Counted from the stretch's first letter, positions 53,486-63,758 are shown. The stretch: DNA of 64,000 nucleotides from an uncultured Prevotella sp. (GCA_945875635.1 CAMCLD010000006.1:1-64000), one strand, 5' to 3'. Numbers and translations: made by a program. Notes: generated from the letters alone by a model not told the origin.

Positions 53486-56400
53486 TTTTCCATCCGGATC
53501 CAGATATTTCACGGGATTGTTATGGCAATACTGGTATGGACTTACATTGTAGTAGTCTTCGGATTTGGAATCCGGGCGGTCCCAAAAGCCGAGAACTGAA
53601 TAGTTCTGACGGGCTCCATGGTCATAGGTCTTCAGTCCATGCATATTGTCAAGTTCCTTGCCATTGTACTTGCGACGCTGGCAGGATGGATTCATACCGG
53701 CATCGGCATAAGGGGTGCCGAAGGGATAGTAATGGGTGGTCTGTAAGATCCGGCCTTCATCGTCCAATACGGCACGCACGTTGCCGAGATGGTCGGTCTC
53801 GAAGAAGCATATTGTTCCTTTTGAGTTCGTCTCTCTCGGGAAACTGTAATAGCCGCCTTCGTATTCGAATCTGTCAAGGATGCCGTTCTCCATACGGAAG
53901 GGGCCTATATAGTCGGTAGAATCTGCATCAACAGTCTGGCATGCCTGCAATTCCATGTCTTCTCCCATCTGCACTTCAAGACCTTCAACGGCTGTACGAT
54001 GGATAGTACGCAGTTTACTGCCATTGGTGTCGTAAAGGTATTCCGTACGGCTGCCGTCTGCAAACTGTATGGATACGGGATTGCTGTTATTGTCGTATCT
54101 TATAAGTGTTATGCCTCGGTCGGCATCCTGCTCCAAGGCTCCGCAACAGTCGTAGATATATTCTGCTCCCGTTACGTTTACCTTATTGTCAAGGAAGTCG
54201 GTAGCTCCATTTCTTAACACGGGCAGGGCGTCGTCGGTCACTTTCTTCAGACGGTTGCCGTCAAGGCTGATGGTAAGGTTGTCCACCTTGCCGTATATGC
54301 CGTCTTGTTTGAGGCCGTGACGTATCATCTTCCTTATGGCTCCGTTCATGGAGTATTGCGGTACGCTTTCTGTATACCTATCTATATGGGAAGAGAAAGC
54401 CTCTCCTTCTGCATACAAGGCATTGGTAAGACGGGAGAAGGAGTCGTAAGTGTATTGGTATCCTCTTAGTATACCGTCATCTGCTGTGCGCCATTGTTGG
54501 GTGCTTATATTACCTGAGTAGCTCGGAGTGCCGTAAGGGGTTGTCTCATAGGTGAGCCTTTCCTCGAAACATCTGCCTTTAGCGGATGTCATCCATCCGC
54601 GGATGTTGTAATGGTATTCAACATCATCTGTACCGTTACAAAGGCTTTGTCCGGCTATTCTGCCAAGGTTGTCGTAACTTATGACATAAAGATTCTTCTC
54701 TTCGTCGTTCAAGCCTTTGTTGTCCCATACCTTTATGCGCTTTTCTTTTGGCTTGTCACTATAGGCGGTATATCCTGTCTTAAGAAGGACATCGGTACGT
54801 TCTTCGCTTTTGAACAGAGTGTAGTGGATGGTTTCGGGATTGTCCGTAAAGGTGTATGTCGTCGTTTCTGACAAAAGTCTGTTTTCCGGATAGAGGCTCA
54901 GGGTCAGTACATGACGGCCTTTGTCGTCATAGCAATATACTTCCGGCAGCATTTCTCCTGCTTCCGTGCGCACAAGGGTGGCTGTGGCCATTCCTTGCGA
55001 ATGGCCTTCATATTGTGACGTCAAGCCTATGGCCATCGTGTCGCAATACTGTCTGAGAAGGTCTGGAAGCATTATCTGTCTGTTCTCCATGAATGTATAT
55101 CGGTCGTAATAGTTTATGGTCTCTAGTTCCACGTCTTCTATTCCAGTCTCTGACGAGAGTGTGTAGCCTGTCCCTTGGAAGCCTGAATCCTGGGCATTGA
55201 AGGTGGCCGTAACGGGACTCTTGTCTCTTTTGCACGTTCTGCACAATCCCTGCACCACGGGACGTGAGAGATTGTCATACAGAAAGAAGCGGTATAGCCC
55301 TTTCTCCCTCATACGTGCATCCTGCATGTATTTCAGACGGTCGGCACTGTCATACCAGTATTGGACGTATGAGCTTTGGGGAAGGAACTTCTTCAATATG
55401 TTGCCTCTATTATCATAACGATATTCGTAGCCGAATATTGCCTTATAACCGGATTTTTGATATTCGGGAGAGAGGACAAAACGAAGATTGCCCTTATCGT
55501 CATATATATAATATGTGTCGAGGTCGAGAGTGCCGTCTGTTCTTCTCTCAAGTATCTTCCTCTCCTGCATGTCTGTATATACCAGACTGACTCTTCCGTC
55601 TTCGTCGGTTGTCTTGGTCACTCTTAGAGTTGATGGCTCGTAATATCCTTTCTGTTCAAGGCTATAAGAGCCATCGTCGGGAGCATAATAGCGTTTCACT
55701 TCCCGTTCCTTATTGACAAGGTATTCTTTCTCGACTTTCTTGTCTGATGCATACCATACCTGTCCGGGACCTATTGATATCTCCTTGCGTCCAAGGACAT
55801 CGGTATGGTTTGTGGTATATGCCATCCTGTCGCAGTATGTCTCATCGGCAAGGGTCTCAATCTCTTGCTCGTCCATTATACGGCAATCGTTTCCGCATTC
55901 TACAGGCAGCCATTCTCTGCAGATGGTCTCAAGGCCTTCGTAAGCCATACGGGTTGTTGTATATCGGCCGCTCTCACCAAGGGCGTCAGTAACGATTTGT
56001 ACGGGGCGGCCCAGACCATCATGGAGTGTTGTCCGGAAGGTCTTCCTTCCGCCTGTAGCATCAAGCATGACGGTTGTCTCTATCTTGTTTCCGTCTTCTC
56101 CGTAATGATATACCACGTTACTTGTTTCTTTACCTTCGCTATCAAGACTCTTTGAAAGGCGGTTGAAACCGTCGTATAGGTATTCTGTCACATAGCCGTT
56201 GGAGGTCATGATGGTGTTTATTCCAATTCCTGTCTTATACAGATAACCTGTCATGAGGATAGGATTGCTGTAGGGGAGTAGTCTCGTCCGAAGGCCTTCA
56301 AGATCTTGTCTTGTCGGATTTGGGGCGTTTTCTATATTCTCCAGGGTTGTGGTACCGAGGAAGGATTTCATTTCAGCATAGGTTGCGCCTTTAATCTCGG

Positions 56401-59400
56401 CTATAGGATACAGACTACTATAGGAGTAGATATATGAAACGGTTTCCATTCCGTCTTTCCTTATGGTCCTTGCCTGGTGGAGTTCGTCATAATCAGTATA
56501 TTCCAATCGTGTTTCTTCTTCTCCACCATCTTGGGATGTGCTGACGAAAACAGGACGGAAGATGTGGTCGCCGTTAGGGTAGGCTATATGAGCGTAAGTC
56601 GTGGATGTACTTCGCAGTTCTGTCCCGTCTTTCTCCAAGGTTTTCCTTATCGTTGGGGTTATATAGTTTTCAGATGTCATCAGTCTGCTCACGTCATCGG
56701 CAAGGTCGCAAGGATAGGTGTATGTGGTGGTATACTTGCCGCCATCGCTTGAAGGGTACGTTTCCGATGATATTTTGTAATTGTAAGGGTTATATGTATA
56801 TTCATGCTTCGTAGCAATGATTCCGTTCTTCTCATACGTCGCAGTACTGTCTGCCTTCAATCGGTTCCACACCCGATAGTAGGAATATACCGTTGAGCGG
56901 TATCTCCTGTTCCGTCCTCCTGCCATCTCATGCTGCAGACTGCATATATCGTTTATACTCCTGTCTTCAAGATGGATATTGCAGAGGAATGGTGTCTTCT
57001 CATGGATATATGTATTGGTAACGGTATGCTTCAGTCCTGTAGTATCGGAAACGGTTGTAGAGAGGACTTCTCCGTTGCTGAACTCGTCAAACTGACAGAA
57101 GTTGTCCAACACCTCCAGGGCTGGATGGTTGGAATATTCTGTTTCTGTTCTTCTTATGAGTCTGCCGTCTGCCGAGTATTCGTCTTTCGTTACTTTGTCA
57201 TAGCCTACCGTTCCTCCTGCCATACTAGATGTAAAGGCGTCTGCGTATGCAAGGCTACTGCTTGAAATGGTATAGCCGAGATATGCCTTCGGGGTAGTGG
57301 TTACACATGAGTACATTCCTTTCTCCCAGCTGTCTCCATAGAAGGAAGGAATGAGAAGGCGGCCTCCTTCATAGGTATATGTGGTATGGGTGAGCAGGGT
57401 CTTGCCGTCATTGTCATAGTTGTCAATAGCGGATATCCTCAGTCCTCCTCCGTATGAGGTCTGTAATGATTCTGGGATATTGGCTTTCACTTCCTGTGCA
57501 GTAAGGTTTGAGGTAAGCCATGCAGAGACTATACAACTGCTGTTCTCGCCATAACGGGCTGGCAGACTTGCGACAAGGGTATACCATCCGGCTTCAAGAT
57601 GGAGGGTGGATGTAGTCTCTGCAGTCTGTAATGTGCTCAGATTGGTATCGTCGCTGACAGCATCTGACACATGATAATTATATGTTATTCCATTCTGATG
57701 CGAAGCAAGGGTGACAGAAACGTCAGGACTGTCCAGGTCTTGCAAGGTTCCATCCTTGCTGCGGAAGAAGGACGTAAGGGTGTAGGTGCCGGAGATGTCC
57801 ACTTTTACGAGTACTACATTATGTTGTGGAAGGTATGGATTATCCACATTGCTGTCGTCGGCTCTCGCTCCCATGGCGATATAAATGCTATCTGTAGTAT
57901 AGGAGGAAAGAAAAGATGTGGTGGAGAAATATCTGCGGTAATTCTCTACATCGGGATAAGCAAGGTCATCTGAAGAGAAAGAATTGCTCTCGTACGTAAA
58001 TGCGGTAAGGCCTCCAGTTGGATAGGTTATACCGGTCAGTACGGACGCCTGAGTATAGCGTCTGTCGGAAAAACGTATCGATCCACCAAAGTTGCTTACG
58101 GTAGCGTTATTTATCAAGGAGCGATTGCCTAAGAATATGGATTTCGCTTCAGGGATAGAGGTACGGTATGACTCTATACGGGATTCGGGGGTTATATTCT
58201 CCTGTCCGTTATAGTAGCCCCAGAAATCGGTGGCGTAGGATGTCTTCAAGGGCAGAGGGGTATTGTCATAATGGAATGTGGTTGTAAGCTTATCTCCTTC
58301 TGATGACTGTTCTTCTACGGAGTCGAGCCTTAGCCGGAGGCTCAGATTGGTTGGAACGTTATCCAAATCTTCACCACGCACTCCATAGCCATGGCGTTGG
58401 GTATAGTCACCGCCAACGGTACTGCCTATATGATAGGAATGGCTTAGGGAATAGCACTTGATGACATTTCCATTGATATTGTCAGTTACTCTGATTGTAT
58501 CCAGACACAGGGCTCCGCAAAGGTCTTCTCTCCCGGGGGTATAACCGAAGTCCATCCTTACACGGGGACTTACCATACTCTTCAGATAGGATTTGCTTAT
58601 CTTGTATATTTGGCCACCATAGGAGCAGCGGTAACCAGTCTGGGTAGACATGTCTCCATAGCCTATTTCTTCAACAAGACATCTATTGGCGGGGCTAATG
58701 AAAAGATATTCTTCGCTGAGTTTGCCTATTACGGACACATCATGAGCTTCTGTATATTTAAGTTCTATAACATCACCGCTTACATTACGGATTGACGTGA
58801 GATTCCATGCAGAAGGATAGCTGATACCGCCTGAATAGGTATATTCCTTTTCTGTGAAGGTGTATATATTGCCGTCTCCGTCTCTTACCTCAAAGCCTTG
58901 GCTGTAAGAATAGATGCTGCGTTCATGACATGGGGATGGGACGGCAGGGCCGTTGTCATCAATGGCTTTTATCGTATATTTACCGTTTACCTTGCCTATC
59001 ACTTCAAAGGCACAGGTATAGGGATTGAAGAAGAACTTGAGGGATTGTCCGTCGGGAAGGACAACGCTGAAGATGTCTCTCTCGCCAAGTCCTCTACGAA
59101 GGTCTGTAAGGACGGATGTGTAATAATCAGTTCCATCTTCAGGGATATAGCCGTTCTCAAATGCAAAACAGCCATATTCGGCATACTTATCCAATACGGA
59201 TGCTTCGGAAGGGGCTTTGTCGGGATTGTAGGCTGTCTGGTAGTCTTTCCATAAGCCTGTGCCTTCATTTGTATCTGTTTGGCCGGAAGGTGTGAGGCTT
59301 ATACAACCGCCTGCCGTCAGGTTCCAGCCAAGGCCTACCGTTGTGCTTTCCTGGTCTACTCTGATACCCGAGGCTTCATAGTCAAGGGATACTGGAATGG

Positions 59401-59728
59401 TAATTCCTCTTTCTGACAGGGTATATAGCGGGATGTTCACTACATTGCTGCCTGTATAACCACCTGAGAGGAAACTGCCGTAACGTTCAAAGGCTGACGC
59501 TTCGGGTGACTTGTAGGGAAAGGATGGCATGCTGACTGCATAGTCGTCAGACAACAAAGATATTGTCTGGGCTGGCATTGTCAATGTGTCCAATACCAAT
59601 GTATCAGACTGTATCATGTCCGCTTCTTTTGATACGTTTTCTCCATAGCAAGGAATAATGGATCCCATTAAGAAGTGCATGATCATCAAAATACTAAACA
59701 TGTTTATATGTATGCTCATCCCTTTCAT
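52901..59728 (-). CDS. RHS/YD-repeat protein with variable C-terminal tip
   Basis: A 2275-residue exported protein. The signal peptide lies within residues 1-30. The first part (about 60-1100) resembles the N-terminal region of Bacteroidetes RHS proteins (YGSFLSGGYTGSNVVNIPLY). RHS/YD repeats follow, such as YLYDGFNRLSKSLDSEG, YDNRGNILKKF and YTYDSFSRLTNALYAEG. The RHS-associated core is near the end: HLGNVRAVLDDEGRILQT, KYNGKELDNMHGLKTYDHGA and SPYQYCHNNPVKYLDPDG. After the core come 194 residues (about 2082-2275) of unrelated, AT-rich sequence with an HExxxH motif (INHEFSIHLS, His about 2201), the usual position of a toxin. It overlaps the upstream gene by four bases. Confidence 0.9.
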   Translation of the reverse strand: MKGMSIHINMFSILMIMHFLMGSIIPCYGENVSKEADMIQSDTLVLDTLTMPAQTISLLSDDYAVSMPSFPYKSPEASAFERYGSFLSGGYTGSNVVNIPLYTLSERGITIPVSLDYEASGIRVDQESTTVGLGWNLTAGGCISLTPSGQTDTNEGTGLWKDYQTAYNPDKAPSEASVLDKYAEYGCFAFENGYIPEDGTDYYTSVLTDLRRGLGERDIFSVVLPDGQSLKFFFNPYTCAFEVIGKVNGKYTIKAIDDNGPAVPSPCHERSIYSYSQGFEVRDGDGNIYTFTEKEYTYSGGISYPSAWNLTSIRNVSGDVIELKYTEAHDVSVIGKLSEEYLFISPANRCLVEEIGYGDMSTQTGYRCSYGGQIYKISKSYLKSMVSPRVRMDFGYTPGREDLCGALCLDTIRVTDNINGNVIKCYSLSHSYHIGSTVGGDYTQRHGYGVRGEDLDNVPTNLSLRLRLDSVEEQSSEGDKLTTTFHYDNTPLPLKTSYATDFWGYYNGQENITPESRIESYRTSIPEAKSIFLGNRSLINNATVSNFGGSIRFSDRRYTQASVLTGITYPTGGLTAFTYESNSFSSDDLAYPDVENYRRYFSTTSFLSSYTTDSIYIAMGARADDSNVDNPYLPQHNVVLVKVDISGTYTLTSFFRSKDGTLQDLDSPDVSVTLASHQNGITYNYHVSDAVSDDTNLSTLQTAETTSTLHLEAGWYTLVASLPARYGENSSCIVSAWLTSNLTAQEVKANIPESLQTSYGGGLRISAIDNYDNDGKTLLTHTTYTYEGGRLLIPSFYGDSWEKGMYSCVTTTPKAYLGYTISSSSLAYADAFTSSMAGGTVGYDKVTKDEYSADGRLIRRTETEYSNHPALEVLDNFCQFDEFSNGEVLSTTVSDTTGLKHTVTNTYIHEKTPFLCNIHLEDRSINDICSLQHEMAGGRNRRYRSTVYSYYRVWNRLKADSTATYEKNGIIATKHEYTYNPYNYKISSETYPSSDGGKYTTTYTYPCDLADDVSRLMTSENYITPTIRKTLEKDGTELRSTSTTYAHIAYPNGDHIFRPVFVSTSQDGGEEETRLEYTDYDELHQARTIRKDGMETVSYIYSYSSLYPIAEIKGATYAEMKSFLGTTTLENIENAPNPTRQDLEGLRTRLLPYSNPILMTGYLYKTGIGINTIMTSNGYVTEYLYDGFNRLSKSLDSEGKETSNVVYHYGEDGNKIETTVMLDATGGRKTFRTTLHDGLGRPVQIVTDALGESGRYTTTRMAYEGLETICREWLPVECGNDCRIMDEQEIETLADETYCDRMAYTTNHTDVLGRKEISIGPGQVWYASDKKVEKEYLVNKEREVKRYYAPDDGSYSLEQKGYYEPSTLRVTKTTDEDGRVSLVYTDMQERKILERRTDGTLDLDTYYIYDDKGNLRFVLSPEYQKSGYKAIFGYEYRYDNRGNILKKFLPQSSYVQYWYDSADRLKYMQDARMREKGLYRFFLYDNLSRPVVQGLCRTCKRDKSPVTATFNAQDSGFQGTGYTLSSETGIEDVELETINYYDRYTFMENRQIMLPDLLRQYCDTMAIGLTSQYEGHSQGMATATLVRTEAGEMLPEVYCYDDKGRHVLTLSLYPENRLLSETTTYTFTDNPETIHYTLFKSEERTDVLLKTGYTAYSDKPKEKRIKVWDNKGLNDEEKNLYVISYDNLGRIAGQSLCNGTDDVEYHYNIRGWMTSAKGRCFEERLTYETTPYGTPSYSGNISTQQWRTADDGILRGYQYTYDSFSRLTNALYAEGEAFSSHIDRYTESVPQYSMNGAIRKMIRHGLKQDGIYGKVDNLTISLDGNRLKKVTDDALPVLRNGATDFLDNKVNVTGAEYIYDCCGALEQDADRGITLIRYDNNSNPVSIQFADGSRTEYLYDTNGSKLRTIHRTAVEGLEVQMGEDMELQACQTVDADSTDYIGPFRMENGILDRFEYEGGYYSFPRETNSKGTICFFETDHLGNVRAVLDDEGRILQTTHYYPFGTPYADAGMNPSCQRRKYNGKELDNMHGLKTYDHGARQNYSVLGFWDRPDSKSEDYYNVSPYQYCHNNPVKYLDPDGKRIKTKYFTDNDCKYYNSPKQFANAMKAFAKTTYGKKILADFTPKGKYFFGVKGNGKYSKYDFVIEELDFSNPSEQASYFVTPDGEILGTSVLVNTDGMPSFYVSINVQKTEEELKETINHEFSIHLSQYEDIIKAYEKNKDYNDASDEWNSESAEEQHKDMKRIIPQKKGTKYYRTTQKELRYIDNKKRNYIKK

Positions 59729-60786
59729 GACACTACAACTTTATCGTTATATATGGCTCCGCCTACATTTATATATATAATGTATTGGCCTTTCCTTAGA
59801 CTTTGGCAGTCGAAGTGAAGTATGAATTCTTCTCCTTTTATACATTCTGACTGCTGTTGGCGGTAGATTATTCCACGGGAGTCGCAGACGCAGGCTTTTA
59901 CGGTTACAGTTCCTTCTGTGCTGCACTTTAAGGTGAAGACATTTCCATTATTAGATATAGTGTAGTGGAATGTATCTAAAATGAATCGGGTCTCTGAACT
60001 CTTTGCAAGAACGGATTTCTTCCTGATTTCTTCGTTTACACGGTCTACTAATAAGGATTGGGAATCGGGTGGGAAAAGATATGCTGTTTCCATTACCGTT
60101 ACCGGTTTGACTTTGTCAAAGACACTCTTTCTGACGGTTAGCAAGACAGGATAGCGGTAGCCTCTTGCATACCAATAATGGATGTCTTCTCTGATATTCT
60201 TTCTTGAAGCCACATCTAAAGACATACTGTCAGCATCCATATATAACTCGTAATCACAAAGGCTACGTATCTGCAACACGTCTTTCAAAGTGTCCTTGCC
60301 TAACACTAGGGCTCCTTGGGCATCTGCGGAGAATTCCGATCTTCCGCTTTCTATATATACATGGTCTCCACAATATGTTCCTTCGCCTTTGAAAGGTATG
60401 CTTATGCTGTCACCATAATGAAAAGGAAAGGGGACAAGGGGCTTCTTCTCTGGATAGTCGGTCTTATATAACGGGGATTCCCTATGAGAAACATACATAC
60501 CTGTTCTTGTCATGTGAAGGTTCAGAATCTCTTTGGAAGAAGACACTTCAATAATACTGTCTGAAAGATGTGTTATGCGGAAGATGTCTTCGTTACCATC
60601 ATCTTGGACATTGGAAAAGTCCCATAATACATCAGAGCCTTTTGCGCTTGCGTAAACATAAGGAATTCTATTGAACGACAAAACACTATCACTCCCTATC
60701 CCGTTTGCTTCTGCAGACAAAGACATATCCTGAGACAGAGCATCCACAGCAAGCAATGTCAATATGGCACATAGTAGCAACCGCAT
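59725..60786 (-). CDS. Exported protein with T9SS-like C-terminal domain
   Basis: A 353-residue protein from the ATG at 60786 (the ORF track begins at a TTG two codons earlier). The signal peptide is MRLLLCAILTLLAVDALSQ. The body is beta-rich and has no known family. The C-terminal 75 residues (from GNVFTLKCSTEGTVTVKACV to GQYIIYINVGGAIYNDKVVVS) resemble the type A sorting domain of the type IX secretion system. It starts the four-gene RHS unit: the RHS start overlaps its stop by four bases (59725-59728). A role in presenting or exporting the RHS protein is possible but is not shown. Confidence 0.75.
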   Translation of the reverse strand: MRLLLCAILTLLAVDALSQDMSLSAEANGIGSDSVLSFNRIPYVYASAKGSDVLWDFSNVQDDGNEDIFRITHLSDSIIEVSSSKEILNLHMTRTGMYVSHRESPLYKTDYPEKKPLVPFPFHYGDSISIPFKGEGTYCGDHVYIESGRSEFSADAQGALVLGKDTLKDVLQIRSLCDYELYMDADSMSLDVASRKNIREDIHYWYARGYRYPVLLTVRKSVFDKVKPVTVMETAYLFPPDSQSLLVDRVNEEIRKKSVLAKSSETRFILDTFHYTISNNGNVFTLKCSTEGTVTVKACVCDSRGIIYRQQQSECIKGEEFILHFDCQSLRKGQYIIYINVGGAIYNDKVVVS

Positions 60787-60844
60787 AGGCAAGAGTATTT
60801 AAAGGTTATAAAAACGTTTGATTACTTGTTTGATTATTTGGTTG

Positions 60845-60852
60845 CAAAGATA
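60845..60852 (-). promoter_or_regulatory. Candidate -7 box of the RHS unit
   Basis: TATCTTTG on the minus strand, a match to TAnnTTTG, 59 bases before the start at 60786. No ideal -33 box. Confidence 0.6.
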
Positions 60853-61087
60853 AAGGATTTGTATTACAGAAGTATTACAATTATATTACATTTTTATTGT
60901 AAAGACAAAGAATAATAATGCTAACTATATAATGACTGTCTTGTTTTAAAATCAAAACGTGCCATCTTCTATTTTTTCTATTTTTATTCACTACTGTCCA
61001 ATAAAATTATGACGAGGAAGATGGCCGTAAATTCACTTTCCCGACGAATGGAAAGCAGCTTTCCGCATTAGATGTCGCATATATATA

Positions 61088-61124
61088 TTAACAGGAATAA
61101 ACAATTGGAGATTATTCCTGTTAA
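61088..61124 (-). terminator. Hairpin after the GH3 gene
   Basis: A perfect 13-base stem (TTAACAGGAATAA / TTATTCCTGTTAA) with an 11-base loop lies 32 bases past the GH3 stop. The run after it is TATATATATG rather than T, so termination may be moderate. Confidence 0.5.
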
Positions 61125-61155
61125 TATAAGATACGCTGGTTCCAACTTAAAAATC

Positions 61156-63729
61156 CTATTCTATTGTGACTTCAAACTTATGGAGGTCAGAGTCGCGGCT
61201 GGAGGTGCCTACCATCACTTGATAACGACCAGGGAGTACACGCATGGTGTTGGTGGCAGCATCCCATACTTCAAAATCGTCACGTCTGAGAGGAATGGAG
61301 ACGAGGGATGTCTCGCCAGCCTTGAGGCTCACCTTCTTAAAGCCTTTGAGGGTCTTTAGAGGGCCTTCTGTATCAGCGAGGCGTTTGATGTATACCTGCA
61401 CGACCTCATCGCCATCCATCATACCGGTATTGGTGATGCTTACATCAACGAAAGCATCCTTATATTCCGGTTTGGAGAGGGTGAAGGAGGTGTAGCTGAG
61501 ACCATAGCCGAAAGGATAGAGCGGCTCACCATTGAAATACCTGTATGTGCGGTTGCGCATGGAATAGTCGAGGAAGTCGGGCAGTTCGTCAGTACTGTTA
61601 TAGAACGTTACGGGCAACTTACCACTTGGGTTCACCTTGCCGTACAGCACCTCCGCCAAAGCCTGTCCGCCAGACTCTCCAAGATACCAGCCCTGTAGGA
61701 TGGCATCGCAATAGGGTTCTTCGGTCTTCAGGGCCATTGCGCCACCCGAACAGTTGATGAATACTACCTTCTTGCCGGCCTCGTGGAGCTTACGAAGCAT
61801 CTCCGACTGCACCTGTGGGAGTTCTATCTTTGTGCGGTCGCCACCCTTGAAACCATCCTCGCTGACCTTCATCTCCTCACCTTCCAGTTTTGGAGAGATG
61901 CCACCTACGAAAACTACTGTAGAGGCATCGGCCACGTAACTCATTATCTCCTTGTCGGTAGGGACAAACTGGCGATAGATGTCGAAGTTGAGTGTGGCCA
62001 TACCGTCCAGCTGTACGTAGTCGACAATGATGGTGTGCTTCTTCTTGGCCTTGAGGAGTTTCGAGGCTGTCTTGTATTTAAGGCTATGACCACCACGGAT
62101 AGAGGTTACTACCGTGTCGCCATCAACGACAACACTCATACGGTCGTCGGCAGTGGCATAGAAATAGATTGTCTCGTCCTTCTCGAGGGTTATCTCTCCT
62201 TGGATCTTAGCTGAGAAATCGGTGAGGTTTACGCCAGGCGCGAAAACTGTAGCACCACCATTCGACAGACTGATAGGATTGGTGTAGTATTGCTCAGCAA
62301 CGGGCTTGCCTTCCTGATTGGTGTTGTTCCAATACTGGGCCTTCATACCTGTTCGGCCATCGGGCGATTTCAAGAGGTTGAAGAGACTCTTCTTCACCTC
62401 ATTACGTGTGAGGCTGCAGCCTTCCAGATATTTCACGTCGCTACCTGCGATATCGCGTATGCCCTGCAGTATTGTGGTAGTATGCATAGGAAAACCATTG
62501 TAGTTGCCCCAGAGCATAACAGAGTCGTTGGCGTTAGGGCCCATAACCACAACCTTCTCGTCTTGGGCAAGAGGCAGGACGCTGGCATTGTTCTTAAGCA
62601 ACACTACCGACTGGCGTGCCATGTCGAGAGCCAGTTTCCTGTGTGCGGGCTGAGCAACGACAGAAGCTGGGATGTTCTTCCATTCCACGAGGCTGTCGGC
62701 ATCGAAATCACCAAGTTCAAATCGTGCTATGAGCAGACGTTTCACGCTGCGGTCTATCTCCTCTTCCTGTATGTCACCACGACGCACGGCCTCCGGCAGT
62801 TTCTTGTAGTTGCTGCCACACTCCACATCAGTACCACTGAGCACAGCCTTTGCTGCTGCGGCTGGAGCATCGGCAGAGACGCCATGACGACCGGTTACCC
62901 AGAAATCGCTCACGGCACCGCAGTCGCTCACCACAAGATGTTTGAATCCCCATTCGTCACGCAGAATATTATTCAGCAGACGACTGTTACCGCAGCATGG
63001 TTCATCGTAGAGACGCTGGTAGGCACACATCACCTCACGCACATTACCATCGAGCACGAGCGATTTGAATGCTGGCATATACGTCTCCCACAGGTCGCGA
63101 GCGTTGAGAGTGTCGAGGTTGAACTCATGCCTGTTCCATTCAGGTCCTGAGTGAACGGCAAAATGCTTGGCGCAAGCATACAGCTTTCTGTACTTTGTCG
63201 TTTCCGGTCCTTGCAGTCCCCTTACTACAGCCAGTCCCATCGTAGAAGTAAGATACGGGTCCTCACCGTATGTTTCCTGCCCTCTACCCCATCGTGGGTC
63301 ACGGAAGATATTAATATTGGGTGTCCAGAAAGAAAGACTCTGGTACCTTTTCGTCTCGCCTGCCCTCTTAGCTATATTGTGTTTAGCCCTTGCCTCGTCA
63401 CTTGCAGCCGTGAAGACATCCTGCACAAGTGCATCATTCCACGTAGAAGCCATAGCCATTGTGATAGGGAACACTGTGGCGAAACCATTTCGAGCCACTC
63501 CATGGAGAGCCTCATTCCACCATTGGAACCGTGGTATTCCAAGACGCTCAATAGCAGGAGAGTTATCCATCATGAGACTGACTTTCTCCTCAAGAGTAAG
63601 TCTTGACAGCAAGTCTTCCGTCCTTTGTTCGAAAGACAGGGTAGCATCCTGATATGGCAGCATCTGCGCACCAGCATCAACAAAGCATGACGCGACAAGG
63701 ATTGCCAATAAGGTTAAGTGTTTTTTCAT
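61156..63729 (-). CDS. GH3 family glycosidase with PA14 insert
   Basis: An exported 857-residue glycosidase of family 3, likely a beta-xylosidase or beta-glucosidase working on plant oligosaccharides. A signal peptide (1-21) is followed by the N-terminal (alpha/beta)8 domain with FQWWNEALHGVAR, FWTPNINIFRDPRWGRGQET and the nucleophile in HLVVSDCGAVSDF (Asp about 268). The second domain contains a PA14 insert (about 462-585; MKAQYWNN, YFYATADDRMSV), then GGISPKLEGEEM and the C-terminal fibronectin-like domain (YPFGYGLSYTSF). The SDC motif and EALHG segment fit the xylosidase branch seen in Prevotella, so xylosidase is favoured. The stop of the gene upstream is only 29 bases away, suggesting co-transcription. 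Confidence 0.93.
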   Translation of the reverse strand: MKKHLTLLAILVASCFVDAGAQMLPYQDATLSFEQRTEDLLSRLTLEEKVSLMMDNSPAIERLGIPRFQWWNEALHGVARNGFATVFPITMAMASTWNDALVQDVFTAASDEARAKHNIAKRAGETKRYQSLSFWTPNINIFRDPRWGRGQETYGEDPYLTSTMGLAVVRGLQGPETTKYRKLYACAKHFAVHSGPEWNRHEFNLDTLNARDLWETYMPAFKSLVLDGNVREVMCAYQRLYDEPCCGNSRLLNNILRDEWGFKHLVVSDCGAVSDFWVTGRHGVSADAPAAAAKAVLSGTDVECGSNYKKLPEAVRRGDIQEEEIDRSVKRLLIARFELGDFDADSLVEWKNIPASVVAQPAHRKLALDMARQSVVLLKNNASVLPLAQDEKVVVMGPNANDSVMLWGNYNGFPMHTTTILQGIRDIAGSDVKYLEGCSLTRNEVKKSLFNLLKSPDGRTGMKAQYWNNTNQEGKPVAEQYYTNPISLSNGGATVFAPGVNLTDFSAKIQGEITLEKDETIYFYATADDRMSVVVDGDTVVTSIRGGHSLKYKTASKLLKAKKKHTIIVDYVQLDGMATLNFDIYRQFVPTDKEIMSYVADASTVVFVGGISPKLEGEEMKVSEDGFKGGDRTKIELPQVQSEMLRKLHEAGKKVVFINCSGGAMALKTEEPYCDAILQGWYLGESGGQALAEVLYGKVNPSGKLPVTFYNSTDELPDFLDYSMRNRTYRYFNGEPLYPFGYGLSYTSFTLSKPEYKDAFVDVSITNTGMMDGDEVVQVYIKRLADTEGPLKTLKGFKKVSLKAGETSLVSIPLRRDDFEVWDAATNTMRVLPGRYQVMVGTSSRDSDLHKFEVTIE

Positions 63730-63758
63730 AATACAGTAGCATTGGTTGTAGAAAGCTG

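Larger units (their letters stand above)
60787..61155. other. 369-bp region between GH3 gene and RHS unit
   Basis: It holds the RHS unit promoter box (60845-60852), AT-rich sequence and a hairpin (61088-61124) serving as probable end of the GH3 transcript. No coding sequence seen. Confidence 0.85.

Noticed and set aside
52901-59728. Type VI secretion-linked RHS
   Set aside because: No VgrG, Hcp, PAAR or adaptor gene in the window, and the protein has its own signal peptide.
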